64,000 nt of DNA from contig CM076846.1 in assembly GCA_039519185.1 (NCBI GenBank), positions 70,046,666 through 70,110,665 of the forward strand. Reading direction: 5' to 3'. How positions within the stretch are numbered: the stretch's first letter is position 1; every line of letters begins with the position of its first letter. The notes below the pieces were generated by a model. It ran no database searches and had not been told where the DNA came from. It saw only the letters and a program-made list of their open reading frames with translations. Both the position numbers and the translations under genes were made by a program. Below are positions 46,673 through 55,422 of this stretch, one piece after another. Origin of the DNA: Astragalus membranaceus. Lineage: Eukaryota > Streptophyta > Magnoliopsida > Fabales > Fabaceae.

Positions 46673-49600
46673 TGGTATCATCGGCCGGTGACGGAACGCC
46701 GCTCTCCTCCGCTGCCACCGGCGACGGCGTCAATCAACAACAACTTGATTTAGTTTCAGCGAACACGAAATCGTTCGCCTCTATCTCTGAGAAACTTGAC
46801 TCTCAAAATTATCTCCTCTGGATTCAACAGGTGGAACCGGTGATTAAAGCTCACCAACTTCATCACTTTCTTGTCAATCCTATGATTCCGCTTGAATACT
46901 TGTCCGTCGCCGACGCTACGGCGTCTAACGTCAACCCTGCGTTCAAGAAATGGGAACAGCAAGATCAATTGCTCCTAGCTTGGCTGCAATCGACGATGTC
47001 GCGAGAAATGCTTACGCGAGTCATTGGATCGAAGCATGCTCATCAACTTTGGGACAAAGTTCATGCTTACTTTCAGATCCACACTCAGGCGAAATCGCGT
47101 TCTCTTCGTTCTGAACTTCGCTCTACTACTCTCGAAGGTAAATCGATCTCTCAATTTCTTCAGAAAGTACAATCTCTGGTTGATTCGCTTCAAGCCATTG
47201 GTGAACCGGTTTCGTCACGAGAACACCTTGATATCATCATTGAAGGTCTACCTCAAGACTACGAGTCGACGATCTCTCTTATTTGTGGCAAATCAACGCA
47301 ACCTTCCATCGAAGAAGTGGAAACTCTGCTGCTTGGACATGAAGCTCGTATGGAGCGTTTCCGCAAGACCACAGTTCCATCTGTGAACATGACTACGGCG
47401 TTTGGTGCTGCGAACCAGTCGCAACCTTCGCAAGGTGATTCCTCTCAATCTCAGGATGTGAACTCTAGTGCTTTGCGTGAATCTCAGCATTCCGGTGATC
47501 GTGGTGATCGTAGCGGCGCACGTGGTGGCCGTGGCCGTGGTCGTGGTGGCCGGAGCAATGTTCAATGTCAAGTATGCCTCAAGATCGGGCACAATGCCTT
47601 CGAATGCTTTCATCGCTTCAAACGCGACTTCGTGCCTCAGGCACCACCAGGTACTGTCAATCCTGCACCTTCTTCACCATATGCTGCTAACTTTGCTCAA
47701 CCTTATGCTGCACCTGCACACTATGCTCAACCCTATGCACAACAGTTGCTACCACCACGCTCACCACAGCCACTTTACCCTGCTGCACCGTGGCACGATT
47801 ACATATGGAATCAAATGTTGAATGCTAGACCTGCACCTATGCCTCAAATGTATCCATATTCACCATATGGTTCACCTATGCCACAAATGGCACCTGTTAC
47901 GTCTGTGATGCCCCAAGAACGAGCTCAGGCTTATCTCACTGCTGCTACACCTGTGGCTACACCGTCTGCAAATTATACTGGTGATACGGCTGCATCTCAC
48001 CATGTCACCCTCAGTTCACAACAAATTCAACAATTATCTCCATTTGAGGGTCCGGATCAGATATTTGTTGGAAATGGTCAAGGTGTGAAAGTAGCTTCTG
48101 TTGGTAATTCTGTCTATCAATCTCCAATTGATCCAAAAAAGGATTTTATCTTGAAAAACCTACTGCATGTGCCAAATATCACCAGAAATTTGTTGAGTGT
48201 TAGTAGGTTTGGACGAGATAATAATGCCTTCTTTGAATTTTGGCTTGATTATTGCTTGGTTAAATCTCAGGACACCAGGGAGGTCATGGTTGAAGGTTTC
48301 ACTGGTGCTGATGGTCTCTACGAATTTGCTGGCTTACAACACAAGGCTATCTCTAAACCTACTACTACTTCAAAAGACATATGTGTTACTCCCTCTATTA
48401 ATATAGCATCCACTTGTAATAATACATTTTCTACTTGGCACAACAGACTTGGTCATCCAAGTCCAGCTATCCAAAGAGCAGTGTTAAAGCATTCTAATAT
48501 TCCTTGTGTTAATAAAGATACTACTGATTTCTGTGCATCTTGCTGTTTGGGTAAGGCACACAGGCTGCCTTCACACACTTCTACTACTGAATACACTTCA
48601 CTACTGGCACTTATCTACACTGATCTATGGGGCCCTGCTCCTATTCAGTCATCCACTGGTTTTCACTATTATATGTCATTTGTTGATGCACACACTCGCT
48701 TTACATGGCTGTATCTGTTAAAGAAGAAGTCAGATGCCTTGCTCACCTTTCAACACTTCAAGGCCTTGGTAGAAAAACAATTTCCCTTCACTATCAAGGC
48801 TGTGCAATCTGACTGGGGTGGAGAATTCCGTCCATTCTCCAATATGTTACAAGAACTAGGGATTGAACATAGGCTCATTTGCCCTTATACTCATCACCAG
48901 AATGGAGTAATTGAGCGCAAACACAGGCACATTGTTGAACTTGGCCTCACTTTGCTTGCTCAAGCAAAATTGCCTTTCGAGTTTTGGGATCATGCCTTCA
49001 TTACAAGTGTCTTTCTAATAAACAGGTTACCAACTGTCTCTCTCAACTTTGACATACCATATGTCAAGCTGTTCAAATCCCAACCTGACTACCAAGCACT
49101 GAGAGTGTTTGGTTGTGCCTGCTTTCCCTTGTTGACTCCCTACAACAAGCACAAGCTACAGTTTAGATCCAAGGAGTGTATCTTTCTGGGCTACTCTCCT
49201 GCACATAAAGGATATAAATGCTTGGCCCCTGATGGTCGCCTCTATATCTCTAAAGATGTGGTGTTCAATGAGATTAAGTTTCCTTATCCTGAGTGGCATC
49301 CAGCAAATGCCACGGTCTCATCACAACCTCCACCTATCAGCACTTCCATACCTCTAGTTGCCTCCTCAGCAGGCACTGACACACCTGCTGGTCCTCAGCA
49401 ATCTGCTACATCAGCTAGCTCTGCAGATGCCTCTCCTGCTGCCACACCAATAGACTCCACTGCATTAACAAGTTCCAATGGTATGGGGCACTCTACCACA
49501 TCTCTACACCCTGCTACACCTGCTGGCTCCACTGAATCTGCTACACCAGCTGGCTCCACTGCATCTGCTACACCAGCAAGCCCCTCTACTGGTTCTGCCA

Positions 49601-51243
49601 CACCAGTACACCAGCAAGTGCCTATTAACAATCATCCATTGCAAACACGAGCCAAGTCAGGAATTGTTTGTCCTAAAATAAATCCTACACTCCTTCTCAC
49701 ACATGCTGAGCCTGCTACCACCAAACAAGCGTTAGCAAGTCCAGTTTGGCTAGCTGCCATGCAGGATGAATACAATGCACTGCTCAACAACCAGACTTGG
49801 AAACTTGTTGAATTACCTCCCAACAGGACACCCATTGGCTGCAAGTGGGTGTTTCGCATCAAAGAAAATCCTGATGGCTCTGTTAACAAGTACAAAGCTA
49901 GGTTAGTAGCAAAGGGGTTCCATCAAAAATTTGGAACTGACTATACTGAGACTTTTGCACCTGTCATCAAGCCAGTTACCATCAGAACCATCCTCTCCAT
50001 TTCCTTGTCTAGAGGCTGGCCTCTACAACAGCTTGATGTTAACAATGCTTTCCTAAATGGCCTCCTTGAGGAGGAGGTATACATGGTTCAACCTCCTGGC
50101 TTTGTCTCCTCCAATCCTAATCTAGTTTGCAAACTCAACAGAGCCCTTTATGGGCTCAAACAGGCCCCTAGGGCATGGTTTGACAGATTGAAGGCCACAC
50201 TTCTTCAATTCGGGTTCACCTCTAGCAAATGTGACCCTTCCTTGTTTGTTTATTCCAAGGGTACCACTCAAGTCTACATGCTTATCTATGTGGATGATAT
50301 AATTGTCACTGGAAACAACAAGCAAGTCATTCATTCCATTGTCCAGAACCTCAATTCTGTCTTCTCCTTAAAAGATTTGGGTTCCCTTGACTACTTCTTG
50401 GGCATTGAAGTCAAGCCTCAAGCAAATGGCACACTCTACTTATCTCAAGGAAAGTATATCCGGGACCTCCTCTCTAAGACTAACATGCTCACTGCCAAAC
50501 CTCTTCCTACACCTATGGTGCCAAGCTGCAAGCTTACCAAAACTGGCTCTCCTCCCTTGCAGGATCCTACTGAGTATAGGTCTGTTGTTGGGGCATTACA
50601 ATATGCCACTATCACACGGCCAGACATCACCTTTGCAGTAAACAAGGTCTGTCAGTTCATGTCATCTCCCCTGGAGGCTCATTGGCTTGCTGTCAAATGT
50701 ATCCTACGGTATCTAAAAGGTACAGCCACTTGGGGTCTCACTATCAAGCCAAATCTTCACTCTACTCAGTCACTTGTAGCTTACTGTGACGCTGACTGGG
50801 GTTCTGACACTGATGATAGACGCTCTACATCTGGTGCCTGTATCTTTCTTGGTGATAACCTTGTCTCTTGGTGGGCTAAAAAGCAACCCATTGTAGCCAG
50901 ATCCAGCACTGAAGCTGAGTACAGAAGCCTTGCTCTTGCCACTGCCGAAGTATTATGGATTCATTCGTTGCTCACTGAACTTGGTGTTCCCTTTCAGTCA
51001 CCAACTGTCCTCTGTGATAACCTGAGCACAGTTTCTCTAGCTCATAACCCTGTTCTACATGCTCGCACCAAACACATGGAGCTTGACCTGTTCTTCTTAC
51101 GAGAGAAGGTACTGCAGAGACAGCTGCAGGTTCAATTTGTTCCAGGTCACTCTCAAAGGGCAGATATCCTCACCAAACCCCTTCCAGGCCCTCGGTTTGA
51201 AGATCTGCGAGGCAAACTCACTGTTGTTTCCACACCCAGCTGA
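46672..51243 (+). CDS. gag-pol: Copia gag-pol polyprotein
   Basis: 1523 codons with no break. Residues 30-235 are the copia gag (L-L-A-W-L-Q-S-T-M, Q-L-W-D-K-V), followed by an RG-rich stretch and a zinc knuckle at 299-312 (C-Q-V-C..H..C). The protease box at 438 reads D-T-A-A-S-H-H, where D-(T/S)-G-A is the rule. GAG-pre-integrase starts near 589; integrase has D651, D714, E748. A Ser/Thr/Ala/Pro-rich linker with short repeats follows, then RT with L-D-V-N-N-A-F-L (D1122) and Y-V-D-D at 1206-1209. RNase H has D1373, E1414 and D1449. The ATG is made by the last A of the LTR and the first bases of the PBS. It looks active apart from the protease Gly-to-Ala change. Confidence 0.95.
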   Translation: MVSSAGDGTPLSSAATGDGVNQQQLDLVSANTKSFASISEKLDSQNYLLWIQQVEPVIKAHQLHHFLVNPMIPLEYLSVADATASNVNPAFKKWEQQDQLLLAWLQSTMSREMLTRVIGSKHAHQLWDKVHAYFQIHTQAKSRSLRSELRSTTLEGKSISQFLQKVQSLVDSLQAIGEPVSSREHLDIIIEGLPQDYESTISLICGKSTQPSIEEVETLLLGHEARMERFRKTTVPSVNMTTAFGAANQSQPSQGDSSQSQDVNSSALRESQHSGDRGDRSGARGGRGRGRGGRSNVQCQVCLKIGHNAFECFHRFKRDFVPQAPPGTVNPAPSSPYAANFAQPYAAPAHYAQPYAQQLLPPRSPQPLYPAAPWHDYIWNQMLNARPAPMPQMYPYSPYGSPMPQMAPVTSVMPQERAQAYLTAATPVATPSANYTGDTAASHHVTLSSQQIQQLSPFEGPDQIFVGNGQGVKVASVGNSVYQSPIDPKKDFILKNLLHVPNITRNLLSVSRFGRDNNAFFEFWLDYCLVKSQDTREVMVEGFTGADGLYEFAGLQHKAISKPTTTSKDICVTPSINIASTCNNTFSTWHNRLGHPSPAIQRAVLKHSNIPCVNKDTTDFCASCCLGKAHRLPSHTSTTEYTSLLALIYTDLWGPAPIQSSTGFHYYMSFVDAHTRFTWLYLLKKKSDALLTFQHFKALVEKQFPFTIKAVQSDWGGEFRPFSNMLQELGIEHRLICPYTHHQNGVIERKHRHIVELGLTLLAQAKLPFEFWDHAFITSVFLINRLPTVSLNFDIPYVKLFKSQPDYQALRVFGCACFPLLTPYNKHKLQFRSKECIFLGYSPAHKGYKCLAPDGRLYISKDVVFNEIKFPYPEWHPANATVSSQPPPISTSIPLVASSAGTDTPAGPQQSATSASSADASPAATPIDSTALTSSNGMGHSTTSLHPATPAGSTESATPAGSTASATPASPSTGSATPVHQQVPINNHPLQTRAKSGIVCPKINPTLLLTHAEPATTKQALASPVWLAAMQDEYNALLNNQTWKLVELPPNRTPIGCKWVFRIKENPDGSVNKYKARLVAKGFHQKFGTDYTETFAPVIKPVTIRTILSISLSRGWPLQQLDVNNAFLNGLLEEEVYMVQPPGFVSSNPNLVCKLNRALYGLKQAPRAWFDRLKATLLQFGFTSSKCDPSLFVYSKGTTQVYMLIYVDDIIVTGNNKQVIHSIVQNLNSVFSLKDLGSLDYFLGIEVKPQANGTLYLSQGKYIRDLLSKTNMLTAKPLPTPMVPSCKLTKTGSPPLQDPTEYRSVVGALQYATITRPDITFAVNKVCQFMSSPLEAHWLAVKCILRYLKGTATWGLTIKPNLHSTQSLVAYCDADWGSDTDDRRSTSGACIFLGDNLVSWWAKKQPIVARSSTEAEYRSLALATAEVLWIHSLLTELGVPFQSPTVLCDNLSTVSLAHNPVLHARTKHMELDLFFLREKVLQRQLQVQFVPGHSQRADILTKPLPGPRFEDLRGKLTVVSTPS

Positions 51244-51256
51244 GTTTGAGGGGGCA

Positions 51257-51515
51257 TGTTAGAAGAGGGAATATAAAAGATAACAGTTTTGTTAGATATT
51301 GCAAAAAAGGGCAGTTTGGGAATATGATAATATTGTAAAGGGTAGTTTAGACATTAGGCTTTACATTGTAACTCTCAGTATATACACTGAGGTGTGACAC
51401 TTTACACTGTAACCAAAATTAGAATGAATGAAAGTCAAAAATTGAAATCTAACTAAATTCAGTTAGATCCAAAGAATCTCTCTCTCTCCCAAATATCCAA
51501 AGTAGAATTTCAACA
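51257..51515 (+). repeat. 3' LTR of the copia element
   Basis: 259 bp, three differences from the 5' LTR (C/A near position 40, T/A near 49, C/G near 167). Confidence 0.95.
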
Positions 51516-51520
51516 TTATC

Positions 51521-52540
51521 TGTTTTTGACTTCTATTTTATTATTATTACTTGAATTAGTTCTGTAAATTTAATATCAGTAGCTATAATAATAAGAATGA
51601 CAAGAACTGTTCATGGTAATGTAAAATTTTCTACCAATTCTTCTGGCTATAGTCAGTACTTATAGCCCTCCTCCCTTTTCATTTGTTTCGAACATCAAAT
51701 TTGCGCATGTTTGTTTATATGCATTTACCGGAAGAAGTTGTTAGCACAGCTGAGTTGTTTGAGAAGATGAAAGCAGAAGCTGAGAAGTGCCTGGTCCAGA
51801 GTGAGAGAATTGCCAATGATAGGGTGGAATTTGAATCTAAGATCTTTCCAAAGGTAACATTTTAACTTTGCTGTTTTTTTTTTGTAATCTCTGTTTTACA
51901 AAGTTCTGATTGTTGACCTTTGACAATGGCTCTGATAACAACATGATCAGGAGAGATGAGAGTTGAAAGATTGTAAGAAAATATGATCTTTTTAAGATTG
52001 TAAGAAAATATGATCTTTCCAGATAGCATAAAGAATTAAAATATAGCATCCAACTAACTAAACAAATTTTCCTTTTTTGATTCGAGGTTGTAATATTTTT
52101 CATGCATTCTTAGCAGCAGAAATGAACAATATCCCTGATCTTTATTATGCCTCACTGATCTGATAGGTCGCCATATTTTCTTTCCATTGTACTAGGTTGT
52201 GGCTAATTTTAGAAGGGAAGAGCTTGGACAATGCAACTATTGGCTAATTTCAGTGATGGAAGATACTGTTGCAGGATTTTCTAGATTCATTTAACCATTT
52301 ATGTATTTGAGACTATGGTATTATTAGTAATGAATTAAGGAGACTATGTTATGGACTATGTTTTTATTAGTAATGAATTAAGGAGACTATGTTATGTACT
52401 ATGGTATTATTAGTAATGAGTTAATGAGACTATGATTTAGTTCTACCATTTTTATCTTTTATACAGGATGTCGTACTAAAAGTAGGGATAAAAATTTTAG
52501 CCAAAAAAAGAGAGAAAAAAAACAGAAAAAAAAAATTCCG
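51521..52540 (+). other. hAT 3' region with one exon-like fragment
   Basis: Mostly AT-rich. 51727-51854 is exon-like: it reads L-P-E-E-V-V-S-T-A-E-L-F-E-K-M-K-A-E-A-E-K, ends F-P-K before a GTAACA donor, and has clear coding character with no link to transposases. It may be a captured gene fragment. Near 52316-52435 a short unit (ATTAGTAATGA…GGAGACTATG) repeats three times. Confidence 0.4.
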
Positions 52541-52635
52541 GCGGTGGTCGGCGGTGGAGGGCGGCGCCGGCGGTGGAGGGCGGCGGCCGGCAGTGGAGGG
52601 CGGCGGCCGGCGGTGGAGGGCGGTGCTGGTGGTTG
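52540..52635 (+). repeat. GC-rich minisatellite in the hAT 3' end
   Basis: About five copies of GGCGGTGGAGGGCGGCG(G)CC, period about 20-21 bp, in otherwise AT-rich sequence. Reading frames over it (Pro/Ala/Thr-rich) are artefacts. Confidence 0.85.
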
Positions 52636-52689
52636 GAATGGGCTGACAATGTTCTTGCAATAATAAATCATTTATTTTTAAAAATTTTA

Positions 52690-52911
52690 TTTAATAAATT
52701 TTTTAAATCATTATTAATGGATGGATCGGATATCCATCCATAAAAAAATGTCTAATGGATGGATTGGATGGACATTTTTGTAAGTGGATGGATTGGATTG
52801 GATATTTTTGGTTCAATTTTAGTGGATGTAAATGGATAAATGGATTGTCTCAAATTCATCCATTATAATCCAAGTCCAAATCCATCCAATCCATCCATTT
52901 TGACACCCCTA
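52690..52911 (+). repeat. hAT right subterminal repeats and TIR
   Basis: TGGATGGAT(C/T)GGAT and complements, about ten copies, ending in CCATTTTGACACCCCTA at 52911. Confidence 0.88.
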
Positions 52912-53033
52912 ATTATTAGCCGCCATCGTAATGCGCGCCATGTCAGAAGCATTCAATACCTAACACAAAAAACGAAGCGTCGATTCCTTTGTTCGAAGCG
53001 AAAAATGCGAAAAATGGCCGCCTTCTTTTTTGG

Positions 53034-53296
53034 GCCCCTCAACGACAAGCTCGGTACATCTCATGATCGACTAAAACTGTTTTCTTTGAGTCCCTCAAAG
53101 ACAAGCTCGGTACATCTCATGATCGACCAAAACTGTTTTCAATGAGTCCCTCAAAGACAAGCTCGGTACATCTCATGATCGACCTAAACTGTTTTCTTTG
53201 AGTCCCTCAAAGACAAGCTCGGTACATCTCATGATCGACCTAAACTGTTTTCTTTGAATCCCTCAAAGACAAGCTCGGAATATCTCATGATCGACA
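53034..53296 (+). repeat. 56-bp tandem repeat before the Tat 3' LTR, about 4.7 copies
   Basis: Units contain GTCCCTCAAAGACAAGCTCG, GTACATCTCATGATCGACC and AAACTGTTTTCTTTGA, with few differences between copies. The purine tract CTTGGGGGGCCAC follows at about 53349. Confidence 0.9.
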
Positions 53297-53361
53297 TCAT
53301 AAAATCGCATCAACTTATCAAGTCAAGATCGCCCCTCAGGCGACCAGACTTGGGGGGCCAC

Positions 53362-53702
53362 TGTTATGGTATTAGTAATAATATCACTGATATATACACC
53401 CCCTGTAAGGCCCATTCATCAAATGACCCATATTCAGAAAATCTAACCCAATCAAAGCAACAGTTCAGATACCACCGCAAGATCTGATGACTCAAGATCA
53501 TAACAACAAACATCACTCAAACTCTATAAATACTACATTCAATTCTCATTAATGAAAAGCAATTCTCTCCAACTAACATTGACTCGGTCAAATACTGACT
53601 TGAGCGTCGGAGTGTTCTTGCAGGTACAACACCGTCATCTCAAGATCGAACATCACGGATCAAAGTCGACATCTACTAACTACTTCGGTACGGTACAGAA
53701 CA
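53362..53702 (+). repeat. 3' LTR of the Tat/Retand-type element
   Basis: 341 bp, TGTTATGG…CAGAACA, followed by TSD AGTTG. Confidence 0.93.
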
Positions 53703-53707
53703 AGTTG

Positions 53708-53904
53708 TTAGAGAACTTTTGATACCTTATTTAATGCAATACGGATATTTATTAAAAACTCACACAGTGGTTGTGAAATATTTATTAACAAATGTATATT
53801 TAGGAGAAAATTTTAATTTTATTACACTTAATGGTAGAGGTATATTTCACACTACTATATGTATCTATCAATTAAAAAAGGGGGCAATTCAGCGAGGGAA
53901 TTAG
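53708..53904 (+). pseudogene. Open frame of unknown family right of the Tat insertion
   Basis: The frame is open from the TSD to the TAG at 53902 and contains P-Y-L-M-Q-Y-G-Y and L-L-T-N-V-Y-L-G-E-N. The sequence left of the element (about 25729-25755) is open in the frame that would join to it, so the Tat element probably split one coding exon. I do not recognise the protein. Confidence 0.35.
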
Positions 53905-54082
53905 TCACTGCGGTCGGCGGTGGATACCCTGGTAAAACCAAAAAAAAAAATTAAAAAAGGAGGCTTTAAACTTTAAGAAAAAACATAACTTTTATTTTAT
54001 TATACCCAAACCGAGTACTTTTCATACGCAATGTTTATCTCACAACTCACCACACGCACTAAATCAACGATGAAACCAAAAA

Positions 54083-54218
54083 ATCCCTAGTAGGTAGCTG
54101 AGCTGGCGAGTTAAGGGATGTCGAACGAGTACACCAAATGAGTGCAAGAAGGATATCCCAAGTTCAAACCCTGGAAACTAACATTCCCCCACCCCCACTA
54201 ACATTTCTTATAAAAAAA
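54083..54218 (+). mobile_element. tRNA-derived SINE (136 bp)
   Basis: Flanked by 13-bp direct repeats ATGAAACCAAAAA (54070-54082 and 54219-54231). It has a perfect pol III A box TAGCTGAGCTGG (54095-54106), a B box AGTTCAAACCC (54161-54171) 55 bp on, and a tail ending TTCTTATAAAAAAA. Orientation is plus from box order. Confidence 0.85.
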
Positions 54219-54231
54219 ATGAAACCAAAAA

Positions 54232-54718
54232 TAAAACCTAACATAGGTATCATCAGGTAATGAAAATAAAAAACTAAGACTTCTACATCATTATTCATGG
54301 GTAAGTAAATTTAAGGATCATGAACTGAAATGGTATTAAGGGTTTTGCATGCCTTGAGTGGACACATCATCCATGAACTCAAGATTATTTGAGGTCCTTC
54401 AAAATTGGCTATCACTTTTCCCACATCCCTCCCTACTCAACCCACACCCCCAAACCCCCTAAATCCCCAAAATACCCTTAAATCAAAAACACCCTTTCTC
54501 CCTCCCTAAACCCTCACACTCACACAACCACACCCAACCGAACCCTAAACCTCTCCCTCACCCTCTTCGAATCCCCCTCTCCCAAACCCACTCAATCTTC
54601 GATTTCAACCTCCAATCTCGTATTCCACACATAAGGTACACGATTCCTAACCCTCTTCTACTTCCATTTTGAGTTTTTTTGCTATTTTTTTGTGTTTTTA
54701 AGAATCCGGTATTCACGA
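54232..54718. other. Leader-like CT/AC-rich stretch, no coding
   Basis: 54400-54640 is extremely rich in CCCTAAACCC/CACACC-type sequence, like a plant 5' UTR. A possible splice donor (AAGGTACAC) lies near 54632. It probably belongs to the ORF at 54973. Confidence 0.35.
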
Positions 54719-54897
54719 AATATTCGGTTGGGGTCATTCGAATGGCTCCTGGGGACGAAGGAAACACGAAGCCATTCGGTTGAGCCCTCCTGAATCCATT
54801 CAGTTGAGGTCAATCGAAGGATTTAAAATGTGAAATGATGTCTTTAGGCATTCGGTTGGGGTCAACCGAATGTGTATTCGGGTACCCCCAACCGAAT
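54719..54897 (+). repeat. CATTCGGTT…AACCGAATG inverted-repeat cluster
   Basis: Five or six copies of ATTCGGTTGGGG or its complement. One pair forms a perfect hairpin with 9-bp arms CATTCGGTT/AACCGAATG around GGGGTC (about 54841-54864); another CCCCAACCGAATG ends near 54897. Confidence 0.75.
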
Positions 54898-54972
54898 GTA
54901 GCTGTTTTTTTTATAAGGCTAGGTTTTAAATTTTAAAATTGTTTATAACGCGTTCCTTTGTGTTTTTCAGTT

Positions 54973-55242
54973 ATGGCGAGGACTAGGGGTGCTCATTATC
55001 AGTCACAGCCCGAGGGTCGGGCAAACAGACCAACTATGATGGTTTCAAACCGTAAACGGAAGGAGGACGCTCGGGCTACTGCTGTTGGGCCTAGCAGAGC
55101 TAGGGGTAGGGGTCGGCGTGCTGAGCAGCCCTTAGTTGTGCCCCCAGTTTTGCATGAGGCGGACATAGGTGACGACATTGAGAGAGATGTTTACTATCCG
55201 GCAGCTGACCTGGCTGGTCCTGCTGATGTTGTGCTTTTCTAG
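54973..55242 (+). pseudogene. Possible MAIN-LIKE (plant mobile domain) N-terminal fragment
   Basis: The ATG at 54973 lies just after a TTGTGTTTTTCAG acceptor and starts M-A-R-T-R-G, followed by an Arg/Gly-rich stretch (R-A-R-G-R-G-R-R) and an acidic part. 89 codons to TAG. MAIN/MAIL proteins, both host and TE-borne, often begin this way, but the diagnostic PMD domain is absent: sequence switches to a tRNA-like repeat right after the stop. The assignment is weak. Confidence 0.35.
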
Positions 55243-55250
55243 TTTATGTT

Positions 55251-55340
55251 ACCAATTGAGCGCGCGCTCAATTGGTAGTGGGAAGGGGGTTTAACTTGCA
55301 CTTATGCCTCAGGTGCAAGGTTCGATTCCCATGGAAGGCA
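55251..55340 (+). repeat. tRNA-like module with a 26-bp perfect palindrome
   Basis: 55251-55276 is a perfect palindrome (arm ACCAATTGAGCGC). Its right arm leads into an A-box-like GCTCAATTGGTAG, and a perfect B box GGTTCGATTCC sits at 55319-55329. It resembles a tRNA-derived SINE head. No tail or flanking repeats were found. Confidence 0.5.
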
Positions 55341-55422
55341 AAAATTCTACAAGGGGGGTAGAAAAGACCGTGAGGTAACAGTGGGACCGGGGTGGCCGCT
55401 GCGGTGGACCTGGGCTGTTACA

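Larger units (their letters stand above)
46414..51515 (+). mobile_element. Full-length Ty1/copia retrotransposon
   Basis: Two 259-bp LTRs (46414-46672 and 51257-51515) differ at three positions. TSD TTATC is present at 46409-46413 and 51516-51520. One uninterrupted 1523-codon polyprotein fills the interior; PPT GTTTGAGGGGGCA precedes the 3' LTR. It inserted about 30 bp after the hAT stop codon. Confidence 0.97.
38114..52911 (+). mobile_element. Ac-like hAT DNA transposon with two LTR elements inside
   Basis: Terminal inverted repeats TAGGGGTGTCAAA (38114) and its complement ending at 52911, 16 of 17 bases alike, with 8-bp TSD ATTATTAG at 38106-38113 and 52912-52919. Both ends carry many TGGATGGATTGGAT-like subterminal repeats. 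The transposase gene reads left to right. Without its guests (40746-45655 and 46414-51515) it is about 4.8 kb. It sits in the Tat element upstream of the antisense ORF. Confidence 0.95.
25761..53702 (+). mobile_element. Tat/Retand-type Ty3/gypsy element, expanded by nested insertions
   Basis: Two 341-bp LTRs (25761-26101 and 53362-53702) are flanked by the same 5-bp duplication AGTTG (25756-25760 and 53703-53707). Between them lie a Tat-type PBS, broken gag-pro-pol, tandem repeats, an antisense extra gene, more tandem repeats and a purine tract. Subtracting the solo LTR (2.6 kb) and the hAT with its guests (14.8 kb) leaves about 10.5 kb. LTRs differ at roughly 18 of 341 positions by eye. Confidence 0.93.

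Noticed and set aside
54480..54560. CCCTAAACCC stretches as telomere repeat
   Set aside because: Irregular, embedded in CT/AC-rich leader-like sequence; no tandem heptamers.
55319..55329. A functional tRNA gene
   Set aside because: The B box is perfect but no cloverleaf with acceptor pairing could be drawn; a SINE-like module fits better.
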